Assembly (NCBI GenBank): GCA_024704765.1
Contig: JAKMXF010000077.1
Span: 573,220 to 637,219 of the forward strand
Direction: 5' to 3'
DNA length: 64,000 bases
Source of the DNA: Oopsacas minuta
Lineage: Eukaryota > Porifera > Hexactinellida > Lyssacinosida > Leucopsacidae
This document shows, one piece after another, positions 50,505-62,157 of this stretch; position 1 is the stretch's first letter; every line of letters starts with the position of its first letter. A program made the position numbers and the translations under genes. The notes beneath the pieces are model-generated. The model ran no database searches. It was not told where the DNA came from and saw only the letters and a list, made by a program, of their open reading frames with translations.

Positions 50505-50880
50505 TGAGAGAAGAAATTCGAAGACCTCCAAGCTGATTTGGGCATACCCAGGGTATTTTGCACCTGACTCGGACAAGTCTGAGTCTTGGAAGAAAAGTAC
50601 AACTTAAGACGAAAATATGACGTAATGATCACCTATTTGGATTAACGAGGAATCACATTATTAGCCTCTACCCAGCCAATATAAATGCTAGATGGCTGAA
50701 ATTTGAATCACATGCAATCCACAATATGTTAAATGTCCTGACATCATTAGTTGTAAAATTGCAAACTCATCAAGAAATTATTATATCATCATGGCTGTAG
50801 AAAAAGTTATAGAATTATTTATATACGAGGTATGAAGTGCCGCGATTACCAACTAAAAGCCACATAAGTGCTCCAGTATT
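50505..50880 (-). repeat. Dispersed repeat R, copy 3 (inverted)
   Basis: Read on the minus strand it gives actggagcacttatgtggct, ttttagttggtaatcgc, acatattgtggattgcatg, gtgattcaaatttcagcc and gctaataatgtgattcc in the family order. Confidence 0.55.
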
Positions 50881-51532
50881 ATCACAGAAACATGGATAAT
50901 ATAATATTAAAATTTGCAGAAAAATTAATTAGTTGCACGTGGTGGCGAGTATATCCCGTCGCGTTGCTACACATAAGCACTGCCAAATGTAGCTGGTTCA
51001 TATTTATGCGAAAACAAAGGACATTTCTCAAGGATATTTCTACCCGTTGCGCAACTACATAGCAAGCGAAGCTCGCTAGTGCATATGAAAAACACTTTGG
51101 TGTTACCATTAACAAAATCATCCGAATCGAGTATGATCGATTTGGAATCATCACTAAGTAATATCTGTCAATTTCACGTGGAATATTTATCTAAATGGTT
51201 ATTTCTATTTACATTTTTCCTCACACAGTCGAAACATTTTGAGACAGCATTATCTTTCCTCTTTCCCAAATGATGAACCTTTTTACGTTATTTCCGCATA
51301 GGAACCCTATCTGACCATTTTGCTCATCGATACTTAAGGAGGGAGCAGAAATATTGATTTGGACTGTAAAGGAGTGTATAAATTACTAGTTTTCTTTCGG
51401 AATTTGTGTGATCTTTATATATGTTACTTTGTAATACTCTTAAATGTTATCGATAAGCTTCAAGGAGTTTATTAATTTTTGAAACAAACAAAGTAGTATA
51501 CAGGGCATTAGGATCTTTGGAAAAAATCTTAC

Positions 51533-51702
51533 AATCGGGATCGAGAATCATTTTCGAGGACAGGAAGTAGATCGTGTAATAAATTCCTAAGATTCATTAT
51601 TATAGAATAAAAACAAAACCTAGAGGAGGATATTACTGACGAATAGAATTGGGTCATATTTTGTACAATTTGCCAAATAGTTTCAATCATAATCAAATTG
51701 AT
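51533..51702 (-). CDS. Receptor exon: first visible FN3-like repeat, part 1
   Basis: This 170-base exon has one open frame (56 codons plus two bases). The acceptor is good (pyrimidine-rich, ending ttttgcag) and the donor is gtaaga. The stretch SRFCFYSIIMNLRN looks like the C' strand of a fibronectin-III fold and has the same shape as DFYVYIVMNISS in the exon at 47.6 kb, so the two exons appear to encode tandem copies of one domain. The domain would be extracellular. The preceding exon must end in phase 0 and was not identified. An alternative is a chance open frame, but the phase match with the next exon argues against it. Confidence 0.55.
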
Positions 51703-52479
51703 CTGCAAAATATATAGGTATCTCATTAAAAATTGTATTCAATTTTATCCCTTAAATGATATATCAATACGTGGTGATGCCCAAAATATTGATTCAATCA
51801 TTTGATTGATTTAGGATGGCTAGATATTTATACATATTTAAGACCTTTCCGGGTAAAATATTCGATGCATGTACTAACAATGTTCTGATCCTCATGCAAT
51901 CGACCCAACTTTTAGGAGTTGTAACAGACTGTAAGACTTTTTCCTCTGGTCATAATCCTTCATATGTAATCGGGAAATTATAGTGTATAATATATTACGT
52001 ATTTTATTGATAATATAATAGTTGGAACATCACAACTGCCATCCTACTTTATATTGTACCGATTTTCATCTCATATCTTTAAATAAATAATAATTCAGGA
52101 GAATTTTGCGTCACTACTCTCTTTATTAATATATTTTCAACAACCTGGAAACAACCGTTATCGTAAAGCATAAATAAAAGACAAAATCTGTATATTTTAA
52201 CTGTCAATGACCTCGTCTGTAATGTTCATTTCTTCCAGCATTTGTATAGCATTTAAATAGCGCTAGACCTATTACAATGATGTCCAAAGATAGCAACAAC
52301 AAAGTATCTCTGACATCTATTCATCGCTGGCACTGCAATACATGGGCTCTGCTCTGACTTTGTCGAAATTTGGGATTGATAACATTCCTCTAGATCCAAT
52401 TTTAGATGTTTTGATAGATAACCAACTGCGACATGATAAATTTGACAGAACTCACAGTTAATATTATCATGACCGGCAG

Positions 52480-53832
52480 TGAGGGGTCTTTTATTGGTGC
52501 CTTAGATACAAATCTTTGGTGGCTGACAAGTTCTCTCACTATCTCCAAATAGTTTTAGAGAATTACAACAACCCGTGCAAATTTTACCTTATTAATCGTT
52601 AAGTCTTTCTAACTATTGTTGAACAAGACTAAACACATGCGCGTAGTAGATTGTTATCGTTCTCTTATTTACTTTCAAAATAGGAATTTCAAGAATTTCA
52701 TAAGAAGATAAATGTCAACACCAGAAGAACCACAGCATACCACCCACAAAGTAACGGACTGTTGAGTCACACAACAAAATATTGAAAACGTGAGTATTGA
52801 TGCTAAATATAAATATATATCTATTCAAAGCCTTACATACGTTTAATACACGTCGTTTATAATTAGATAGCTTTGAATCAATTTAACACTTTTACAAATA
52901 GAAAAATTAACAAGATGCAATCTGATGGGGACACTGAATGGACAGAGAAATTACAGACAGCAGTACTAGCAGCAAATGCTCAAACCAAAATCTCTACAAG
53001 CTACACACCCTTTTATCTCATGTTTGGGAGAGACTTTGACTCATCTAACCTTCTCAATCAAATCACTTCTCCACTAACTCCGGATTACTATCCGATGCTG
53101 ATACCTCAGAGGCAGAAGTATCAGAAGATGAGAATATTCAAATGGATGCATACGAACCACGCCCATTTGACTTTCCTATAATTGATAACGAATGGATAGA
53201 AAATCTTTCTTCCACACGTAAAGCTGACAGAATGAATGCTATTGAAAACATCAAGGCAGATCAGAAAGTTCAAAAGAAAACATATGACAGCAAAGTTAAA
53301 CACAACAGGTAAGAAATAGTGAAAACACATTCTTGTGTGATGAAACATGTTGGAAATTCATACATCATCTCTTACTAAAATTAAATTAAATCCACTGACT
53401 GTTGTATAATCCGATGAATATGAAATAGTCTTGAATCGGAACTAATTTATTGTTTCCTCAATATTATATGAATTCTTAAATTCCAAAACACTTACTTTTA
53501 GTTTTATAATTAGCATCATTACAAACTGTACGTAATTGGCACATTATAATTCTTTGTATAATTATTGTGTAAACTTTAGATCAGAATTTGTGGAAGGAGA
53601 TGAGGTACTTGTACATAATATAAAGAAAGCCAAAAGACACCCAGGAACAAAAGATGCAAAGAAATATTTGGGACCATATACGATAGAGAAAGTTAAACCA
53701 AGCCACCTAGTTGCTCACAAAGACCCAGATAGCTAAACAACAAAATTACCTATCCACCTATCAAGAAAATATCATTCTCGCATGAACGAAAAACGGCAGG
53801 TTCGAACGAAGAAAGGCAAATCAAAGAAGCCC
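52480..53832 (+). pseudogene. Retroviral-type integrase gene remnant with introns (Ginger- or LTR-type element)
   Basis: Coding pieces separated by splice-like junctions. 52480-52620: RYKSLVADKFSHYL, resembling the middle of an integrase core, weak. 52684-52787: EFHKKINVN then TTAYHPQSNGL, the hallmark of the integrase catalytic core after its second aspartate; the conserved E motif that follows is damaged. A gtgagt donor and ag acceptor bracket an 83-base gap. 52871-53308: LAANAQTKISTSYTPFYLMF, the usual tPf-lmfGR block, then an acidic stretch and a lysine-rich end. A gtaaga donor (53309) and ttttag acceptor (53579) bracket an intron of about 270 bases. 53580-53832: FVEGDEVLVHN, GPYTIEKV and, past an in-frame TAA, LPIHLSRKYHSR, an SH3-like integrase C-domain. 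Spliced introns favour a Ginger-type DNA transposon over an LTR element, but no reverse transcriptase or terminal repeat was found to decide. Confidence 0.65.
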
Positions 53833-54007
53833 TAAAGATCTTGCAAATTCCCTTCTAGCGGTAAATTTGTTAGCGAGACAATATTGTACTGAACTATAAC
53901 TAATTGACTCAGCCCATGATTAAGTACATATAAACTAGTTGTGTTTTGTATTGATTCGATTAATACGTAATAGCAATCCTACATTTCACATATTTATTTT
54001 TATTTAG

Positions 54008-55176
54008 ATTCTTTGGATGATATATTGAACCTGGATACCATGGAAGAAACATTTGAAACACCACAACAACACTCAATCTATGAAAATATCGACTCTGAGC
54101 TACTTCAATTGAAACCTCGAATACTATCAGCCCTTGTCAATAGCACATACTTAACCTAACCACATGAGAAACTCGCTACAAAAGCTGCATCTCTAACTTC
54201 ATTGATTTTACTATATTCTTACCATCCACCCAACGAACAAGATTTTGAGATTAAGGAGAAACTTGCTGTATCAGCCGATAATTGGTACGCAGAATATCGT
54301 TCCTCCTATCCTACTGAAATACTTGAAGAGACACGAAAAGATCTTGGCTATCCAATTGTTGTTCTATTATCAGTAATAATTGAGTTAATATTCCCAACTG
54401 AGCAGGTTCATGAGATCATTGAAATACCAGAACAATCTATACAAAATACATCAGATCTTATACATATCCTAAATGGAGGAGAGTATAACAACATCGTGCA
54501 ATCTAACACCTGTTCTATCGACAATATATTGGCTATTCTTAGTTCGAATAAAGCAACCATCATAGACTCACTGAAGTTAATCGGAAGTACACATATTGAA
54601 GCTAAATTCCACTACATATTCCAATTGGCTGCTAATTGTGAATTTGAGAAACTTCGAGAATATGTTGCTACTAAAATTGGGCTTGAAGTTATTTATGATT
54701 CCTCAGGATTGATACGATCTTACGATTTCTTTGGATCAGAGGGTAACATCATCAAATATTTACGAACAGAAGATTTGTGTAACGACAAATATTTCACTAT
54801 CTTCCAATGCCACCAATGCATCAATATCTTTGAGACACAATCCATGATTAGTAATATAGGAGGCGTTATTACAAACCTGGAATCATCTGTTAATCGAAGT
54901 CTCGTTCCTATTAAATGCAAGTCTTGTGGATCAACTACTGCTGTCTTAGAGAGGATATCTGGTCAATTCAAGTCAATACCTGTCATGCTAACAATTGAAA
55001 TCGGACATCTACCCGAATTGCCAGACATTTTTGCAAGTGATATTGACAAACACTTTACCATCAGTCACAACCAACGGACACTTCACTACCAACTTGCTGG
55101 CTTTAGCATATTGAGCAATAGACACTTCTATTCAATCCTTTACCAAAACGGGCAATTCTATAAATATGACGAATGA
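54008..55176 (+). pseudogene. Ubiquitin-hydrolase-like cysteine protease domain downstream of the integrase
   Basis: Begins at a good acceptor (ttttatttag) and is open except for one TAA (54157-54159). After a helical, acidic N-terminus, GGEYNNIVQSNTCSIDNILA has the Cys box of a papain-fold deubiquitinase (Cys codon 54511). A zinc-ribbon-like set follows (CHQC, then CKSCGS). The C-terminus LAGFSILSNRHFYSILYQN with KYDE is the His box (His codon 55123). The layout recalls USP or USPL1-type proteases; that match is from pattern only. Some 390 residues in all. Its position right after an integrase, in the same direction and in a continuing splice pattern, suggests one transposon polyprotein. Confidence 0.6.
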
Positions 55177-56439
55177 GAGAACCAATTATCCAACTTTGGG
55201 ACTGTGACACTTTCATCGGATCACTCAATACTGTTTCTACTTCTTGCACTCTTCTGACTAATTCTTAGCGGTTCACGACTCTTTTCCATCATTCGAAAGT
55301 GCTCAAAGGCAGGTATATCGAACTTTGTGGGGACCTCTGCCCGAGGTTATTCAGGAAACGCAATCCCTATCATGGTGAGCCCAGATAATGAAACGCGACC
55401 TGCAACAGCACATCCCCAGTGGCGAATATCATCACTCTACCATCTAAGTATATTGCGAGAAAGGCAGCGCAACTGACGAGTCTACGCCGAGACGAAATAA
55501 AGCATGGAATCAGATACAAGTGAGTTTCTTATCTATTTTTTATTTTTTTTAATGTCCCCTTGTCTGTGGCAGTTCGGGGTCCGTTAGCTCCTCGTGTGTC
55601 TGTTAAATTACGATTTATTGTACATATTCGTTTATGTTGCAGCTTAGAGTCAAATTTGGTGTGATCGCAATCACATTAAACTCGCTCCAACACTGCACAC
55701 ATAAACAAGGTGAGGTTAACGTTAAACGTTTAGCGTTAGAGGGTGGCTGTAAGGGGAAGGAAGAGGCCACCGCAGCTGACTTGTTTTATTTATAGAAATC
55801 TAGTGTTTTCCAGGAGTATGCAGCATGCCAGAGGCTCGCGGTTTTCACCTCAACTCGATATGTGTATCAACATTATACCAAGACTCCGCAACAAATGCAT
55901 AGTCTACGCTTGTCCATTAGATGAACATATTTCAGTGGTTATTCCTTAAAGCTTGTTAGGAAGTATAGAGAAATGGGCAAAGATGAACTCGCCTACAATT
56001 CGTACTTAAGATATTCCGAATATTCATTATCATGCTAATGCTTGCAAAATTTTTGTTATTTGATAGAATATATTGCAATATATAGATTGACATGTTAAAT
56101 TATATTATTTATCATGAGTTATTAAATACAATTATCAAATACCTACCACCTTCTGTCCAAGTAATATTATTATAAAGTATTTATATACACCTGTCTATTT
56201 TTGGCATTTTGGATAACTATACATATTGTAAATTTGATATACGTAGTGGTAACATAGTTTACATGTTATCAAACAAATTCACTACTTTCTAGAATCCAAC
56301 TCTAAATTGACTTATTTATTCAGCTACGTATACGTATGGCAAGTCTAAAGTTGAATTACATTATGTACATTGAGTGGTAATTACGTAATGAAAGTGTATG
56401 GAAATCGAAAAAGTCAAATGACAGAGAAGTAAGATTACT
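55177..56439. other. Non-coding, possible 3' end of the integrase element
   Basis: Less AT-rich than its surroundings up to about 55760, with an aataaa at 55496 and several splice-like sites. No terminal repeat was identified. From 55950 the sequence is AT-rich and featureless. Confidence 0.35.
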
Positions 56440-56616
56440 TTAGGGTCAAAATCCTACGACAATAATACATTATATGCGGGTCAAAATCCTACGGCTGTAA
56501 TTAGTGTAATACATTTTGATGCGGGTCAAAATTCTACGCATAAATTACATCGTAGGATTTTGACCCGCACCATGGATATGCTATTAGGATTTTGTATTGC
56601 GGGTCAAAATCCTACG
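56440..56616. repeat. Cluster of five 19-bp motifs
   Basis: tgcgggtcaaaatcctacg at 56475-56493 and 56598-56616, with one mismatch at 56520-56538, inverted at 56551-56569, and truncated (gggtcaaaatcctacg) at 56443-56458. Part of an inverted sixth copy may be at 56584. Confidence 0.9.
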
Positions 56617-56707
56617 CAACAGGTCCTACTATCCAATTACGATCCAATTTACGATTCTCTAATTTATGCATTTCTCGAAATACAGATTCATATTTTGATT
56701 ATTACTA

Positions 56708-56889
56708 CAGTAGAACCTCGCTAATAGGTACACCAAGGGACTGTCGAGATTTGTACTCCTCATCCGGAGAACGTATTAACAGGAGCAAAAATAATTGAAT
56801 ATGTATTGTACGAATTAAAATTGTGTAAACTCTGTTAATCTTAACCGGAAATTCGTATTAAATGTTTTCGTATTAACGAGGTTTCACTG
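56708..56889. mobile_element. Pogo-like MITE
   Basis: 182 bases between TA dinucleotides; cagtagaacctcgctaata and, inverted from the right, cagtgaaacctcgttaata. Confidence 0.75.
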
Positions 56890-57586
56890 TATCAGGAGGT
56901 TCGATTATTGGTAAACCAGCGCATTCAAACTATTTCTTTGCAGGAAAACGTAGGCAGCAATCAATTGAGTAAGGATAAATCGATGGAAATTTTATGTCTG
57001 CTTCCACCCTTAGAATTTTTCTACCATCACCATTCAGATATTTTTAGGTGCGGCCGCAAGTTCGCACCTTGGCCCACTGCTACTGGCACATTCATGATAA
57101 GTGAATAATTACTTCGAATGCAGTAAATAGGACCTAAATGAATAAATAAATGCGATATTAAAACAGAAATTTCACTTGAGGCATAAGTATAAAGATCTAC
57201 ACTGGTGCTTTGGACGCTGGGCGGGCTGGCCCACAATCAAGCAGACAGAGAATCTGACAGTTTAAGTTGAATTACTGTCCCACGGGCCTTACTTATGGAG
57301 AATAATGTTGTGGGGGGACGTCTCCCATAAAGCTAGCAAAATACTACCAACGACTATCATGTATGTCAATGGAGACAAAATCACTATAATCTCACACCTT
57401 GAAAATAATCAACAACAATTCTATAGAAATTCTACAATTCTTAGTCTCTAACCACTTGTTATCATCACATGCGCCTTTGTGATTGTTACTATGCACGATA
57501 TAGTTTAAAATTAAATCTTCAGTTATGATATTAGACTCATGATATGGATTAAATGCCTTGATATTTAGAGCATGCACTGAAACACT
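56890..57586. other. Non-coding stretch
   Basis: No gene supported. A GC-richer segment at 57040-57240 has no recognisable content. Confidence 0.35.
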
Positions 57587-58410
57587 TTGGGCATGTACCA
57601 CAATGCGTTTCGCAATACAATGAAACAAAGTAGCAAAATAGGCATGATGCAAAGATCTATCACCAAAAGCTATATGGTAGCGACAATCAGGGCTCCCGAC
57701 CTCAGGCTTATTGGGTTATTCTCAAGTACTCATGCTAAGTCTTCAACCCCCCCTTTCATAATTAAGCACCTAGGCGAAAAATACATTTCAACTGGATACC
57801 TTACAAATATGTTTTTGAATCGCTGGACTCCTTTTCCTCCTCGCAAGCCCTTCTATTTAAAATTATTAAAAAATAACATCGTTTTTTGCAACCTTGTTAA
57901 TGTGAAAATAGGCAATTTTAATATATTCTCTTCAAAGTTTATTGACTTCATTGACTCCCAGTTAATAGTCCTCTTACGTGCGACAAGTGTATCAAAAGTT
58001 ACTGAAGTGGAATAGAATATTTATTGCTCAAAATGATTGAATTTGTTAAGTATAAACAATTTCGATGAATTTGGGGACAAAGAATTCATGCTCCAAACCA
58101 ATACTGATTGTTTAACTGAATTGGGTGATTGTACCTATAGGAATAGTTCGCATCTTGAACATGCATTTTTGGGTAAAACCAGTTTTCAATTGAAAAATGT
58201 TAAATTTTGAACGGATTAGTAGACTCAAAAATATCACTCGATTTACAATTATTAATAAATGTGGAATACAAAACATGCCTTACATATTCGCATATCGTAC
58301 CGGGCATATATACAAACAAACTAGTAGCTCGTCATCTGGAAATCCTTAAACCTAGACATATTTTAATAAGTGATACATGGTGTCGTATTTCATCACCAGG
58401 ACCAATCTAA
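57587..58410 (+). pseudogene. Unrecognised coding-like stretch, broken
   Basis: Three open runs follow one another: 57587-58015 (142 codons, with STPPFIIKHLGEKYISTGYL and RWTPFPPRKPFYLKLL), about 58040-58209 (NNFDEFGDKEFMLQTNTDC) and 58207-58410 (NVEYKTCLTYSHIVPGIY). Amino-acid use is balanced and proline-rich motifs occur, unlike random AT-rich frames, but I recognise no family. A minus-strand frame overlaps the first part, so even the strand is uncertain. Confidence 0.25.
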
Positions 58411-59348
58411 AAACCTCGTTTACAATGATATGAATTGAATTTATCAAGTATTAAATGACTAAATTCTACATCCATCACATCCGAGGCTCGAGGTAATTTT
58501 GTGTTAGGACTTGGAGAAATTTCTAAGTCATCAGGTTCGTTATCCTATAGTGGTACTTGGTTGATATGAGGACCAGCCCTTGCTTAGTTTTCCAAATATT
58601 CACTTTCAAGTGTAAAATCTCTATAAATCTCTGTATCGTCGGTAGAGATACCATATCAGGCACTAAACTTGGAGTCATTTCAATCAAACGGTTGATGTCC
58701 TAAATCTGATGCTAGAATATGGTGTCTCGTTTCGGGAATTATTGTTACCATAGATACCAGAAAATGTAAAGAGAACAAAGGAAAAAGTGTCGGCAAATGC
58801 ATAGTATTGTAGGTACCTGTTTGAAATTTTCGGAATACCGAAACCAGCATTTCTCAAACTTTTTCGAAATGCAGCATACATATTACACTAATATTCATCA
58901 CTGCACACCTATCAAGGGTGAACTCAAGTCATTCATTTGAACTACGGTGTAAATTTGCTAGAATGATATATTCCAAATATAAAAATTGAGTTTAAAAAAG
59001 AAGATTTTCTTGGCAAAGTGGCTAATATAATGGGGGGGGTTGGGGCATGTTCCCCTAGTGCCCCTTGTTCATTCATTTTCCAGTTAAGAATGATTTGAAC
59101 AGTGTTTGATTATTTGATATAAAGACACGACATTATATAATGAGTTTCTTATCTATCTGAGAATATCATTATATTGATTGAATAAATATCAACCATTAAT
59201 ATGCCCAAATATTTCTCAGAAGAAGATCAAAGTAATTGAACACAAGGTTTTCGGATGATGTTGTGATTATACGCCCATAGTGATATAAATATGAAGTCAA
59301 ACATTCAAAATTCAATATATTCATTTTCACTTCCCGCCGAGCAGTGTA
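58411..59348. other. Non-coding stretch
   Basis: No gene supported. Around 59030 a run of G followed by ttcccctagtgcccc resembles hAT subterminal sequence without clear ends. Confidence 0.35.
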
Positions 59349-60658
59349 CAGGGTGTCTAATAAGTTCTGTCCTCATAAATCACATCACATTGCATAGTTA
59401 CGTATAAATACACAAGCAGTTTTGGATGCATAATTTGTAACACCTTTTCGGCTCTTTCTAACGATATAATAGGCTTCTATATAATATTATTTACGCTTGT
59501 GAAAATAATGGCTGAAAAAATTAGATCCAAAATTATCGCACTTTTCGAGATAGGTAGCTCAAAAAAGGAAATTTTTCACAAACTAAAAAGGGAAAGGTTT
59601 CACCTAAGCTAACATATCGTACCATAAAACGATATAAGGATACTGGAAGCTTGAGTGACAAACCTAGATCCGGTCGTTTAAGGTCTGTAAGGACTCCAGC
59701 CGTGAAAAACAAAGTCCACTGCCGAATTTCTCGGAATCCCCAGAGATTCATCAGGAAAATGGCCCGTGAGTTAGCGGTTAATCATGAAACGCTGCGAAAG
59801 CTGGTAGTTGAGGATCTAGTGTTTAAGTCTTTTAAAAGAATGAAGGTACACCACCTAACTCGAGTATTCGGACTAAGAGGCTGGGTAGATCGAAAGCACT
59901 TCTTCAGCGATTCGCTCCTGGGGCCCAAGACCAGATCCTCTTCTCAGATGAGAAAATTTTCACGATTGAAGAGGCTTGGAATAGACAAAATGATCGGATT
60001 CTTGCTACCAGTTCCACAGCAATCCCAGAAAACCTGAAATAGATCGATAGAGTGCAAAAGCCAATGTCTGTGATGGTCTGGGGTGGTGTGTCCGCAAATA
60101 CACGGACAAATCTGATTTTTGTCCCCCAAGGGGTCAAAATCAACTCTGCGACATACCAAGAATTGATTTTGGAACAGGAAATCAGTGTAGCTGGGCAAAA
60201 TCAATTTAGAAATCACACTTGGATCTTTCAACAGGATTCTGCCCCTGCAGATGCATCCAAAAGCACTCAAGACTGGTTAAGGCCAAGAAAATCGAGTTTA
60301 TTAGCAAAGACGAATGGCCCCCATCTAGTCCAGATTCGAATCCGCTCGATTATAGCGTCTGGGCTAATCTGGAGGCAAGGGCCTGTGCTAAACTCCACAA
60401 GAGTTTGGGCTCTCTGAAGCTCTCCCTTCAGCGTGAATGGCAGAAAATACCACAAGATGAGCTGCGAAATGCAGTAGGGAACTTTAGGCCGCGGCTACAG
60501 GATGTAATTTCTCAAAACGGAGGATATATTGAGTAAACACTTTACTAAACAATGTATATCTAAATATTTTATCAGTATATAAAATATCAACCAAATTGGT
60601 TTAATATAGAAAATATGGCAGACAAAAACATTGAGGACATAACTTATTAGACACCCTG
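59349..60658 (+). mobile_element. DD37D mariner-like element, second copy
   Basis: 1310 bases flanked by TA (59347-59348 and 60659-60660). The ends start cagggtgtctaataagtt and are inverse over 27 bases with one mismatch. It is related to, but a different lineage from, the copy at 30.6 kb, whose ends differ after the first seven bases. Confidence 0.85.
59508..60536 (+). pseudogene. DD37D mariner-like transposase, several breaks
   Basis: Starts MAEKIRSKIIALFEIG; a shift near 59605 leads to YRTIKRYKDTGSLSDK. The second DNA-binding region (ISRNPQRFIRKMAREL) follows. Another shift near 59900 precedes FSDEKIF, a TAG at 60039 precedes IDRVQKPM, and a last shift near 60290 separates FQQDSAPADASKS from WPPSSPDSNPLDYSVWA. 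All three catalytic aspartates are present; 37 residues separate the last two. The end QNGGYIE lies just before the right inverted repeat. At least three frameshifts and one stop make it inactive. Confidence 0.8.
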
Positions 60659-61839
60659 TATATCATATAAGAAAAGACACAATTTGAGTTGCAGAATCTG
60701 TAATTGGATGTAAGGAAGTGAACTTAGTATTTATAAGCTAACTTTATAGAATTTATGATAAAACATCACTAATTACGTTTATTCACTAATGTGTGTAAAA
60801 CGTACAAAATCTAGATGATAATGAAATTTAACGACATTAATCTAATGAAAGTTGGTGGAGCATCCATTACCAGCCATTATCCAGCAGAAGTCAGAAATAG
60901 CTAGAATACCCAGCATAAAGCATTTCAAATGTAAAATCTGTCCAGACATCCGAATTAGTGTGATAAAATGCCAAAATAAACCAAATATTGAAAGTTGATC
61001 AAATCCAAGAAGAATATATTATCTTAAAAATTTGGGCCAAATATTTGGGGTGCGATTGCAATAAAAAATCAGGACATTCAGGCTAATAGCTTATGACCTT
61101 ACCAATAAAACAATAAACATAAAAATTATCATCAGGAAATAATGATAACTAATGCGAAAAATAGCTCCAATCCACATAGCAAAGCAAAACATATTATCAC
61201 AATTAAGTGGGATTCTCTCACCATTTCAAAGAGAAATTCTCAATAATTATGTCAAATAGCTTTCAAATTAGTTCAGCCAATGTTTCCTGACTTCAGTTAA
61301 GGAAAACCCAGCACCATATAAGAAATTAGCTTTAGTTATCCGAAAACCAAATTTGAAAGTGTATGAGGAAAGAGTCCGGATAATCGAGGGTGTACTTTAG
61401 TATTATATTCAGCGGACTTGATTTCTGGCTAAGGTTGAAGTTAGTGCTATAAATAGGACAGGGGTTACCAAGCGGTGGCCAGCGAGGTTATTGATATTTT
61501 AACTGTCATGCCTAATCTGCTACGTGCTAAACTTACATTTGTAATGTTCCCAATTAGTTTACAATTCTATCATCGTTTACGATTAGTAACATAATCCAGA
61601 TATCACCACCCATATATGATAAAAAGTATATGTTTTGATAGGTCTCGAAACAAGTAGAGAATATGTTTATTTTCAAAGGTCATTCCTGTTATATTGAAGG
61701 TTGACATTTTCTGCGGCGTCCTATCTTACCAATAATATTTCTTTGTCTTTTTGTCGTTTACAAGGCTTCAAACCCTTGCTCAAGAAATGGGATGTTTCTG
61801 ACAACCTATCAGAGAATAGGCTTAGCAAGTACATATATA

Positions 61840-61962
61840 CAGGAGAACTCAGATAAGAAGTACCTCCGAGGATCATTTCACATTTATCTGAATAAAATTC
61901 CTATAAGTGCAAGTATTGGACAACAGTCTTGATGAAAGATACGTACTAACCGAGTTCAACAG
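61840..61962. mobile_element. Pogo-like MITE, diverged
   Basis: 123 bases between TA dinucleotides; left end caggagaactcagataag, right end accgagttcaacag. Related to the MITE at 39266, including sequence outside the left end. Confidence 0.55.
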
Positions 61963-62157
61963 TATATCACTAGGAAAAGATTCAGCAATACTAATCGTAG
62001 AATGTTCATATGAGATGAATTTACAAAAACATCGTGGCAATTTGGGCAATTTACCTGTTATCATAGACTACCAATATTTATCTATAATATTAGTATTATG
62101 TGTTTCTAGAACATCAGGTGAAAATTTAGCATTTACCTGTCAATATTTGTTAGAATA

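Larger units (their letters stand above)
49077..51532. other. Intron-like stretch with MITE and repeats
   Basis: Between two receptor exons. Contains repeat S copy 2, a pogo-like MITE (50323-50477), an inverted copy of repeat R, and no other gene. Confidence 0.4.
4379..51702 (-). other. Host gene model, 3' part: single-pass receptor with fibronectin-III-like repeats
   Basis: Nine minus-strand exons were assembled by eye, 5' to 3': 51702-51533, 49076-49027, 47786-47542, 23133-23097, 21579-21450, 8463-8354, 5021-4970, 4830-4763, 4500-4379 (stop). Each has an AG before it and, except the last, a GT after it, and codon phases agree at all eight junctions (2, 1, 0, 1, 2, 1, 2, 1 bases carried over). 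The protein has two FN3-like repeats, a transmembrane helix and a tail of roughly 115 residues with no kinase or phosphatase motif. The family is not identified; an adhesion molecule or a cytokine-receptor-like protein both fit. The model rests on no transcript. The membrane and 8.4-kb exons are strongest and the 5.0-kb exon weakest. The start codon lies upstream and was not found. Confidence 0.6.

Noticed and set aside
52200-52560. Minus-strand open stretch with a C-x2-C pair and a hydrophobic end
   Set aside because: The plus strand is also open and continues into the integrase pieces; several frames compete and no consistent splice model emerged.
61329-61400. Possible pogo-like MITE
   Set aside because: Ends match only around tatccg and no TA-flanked borders could be fixed.
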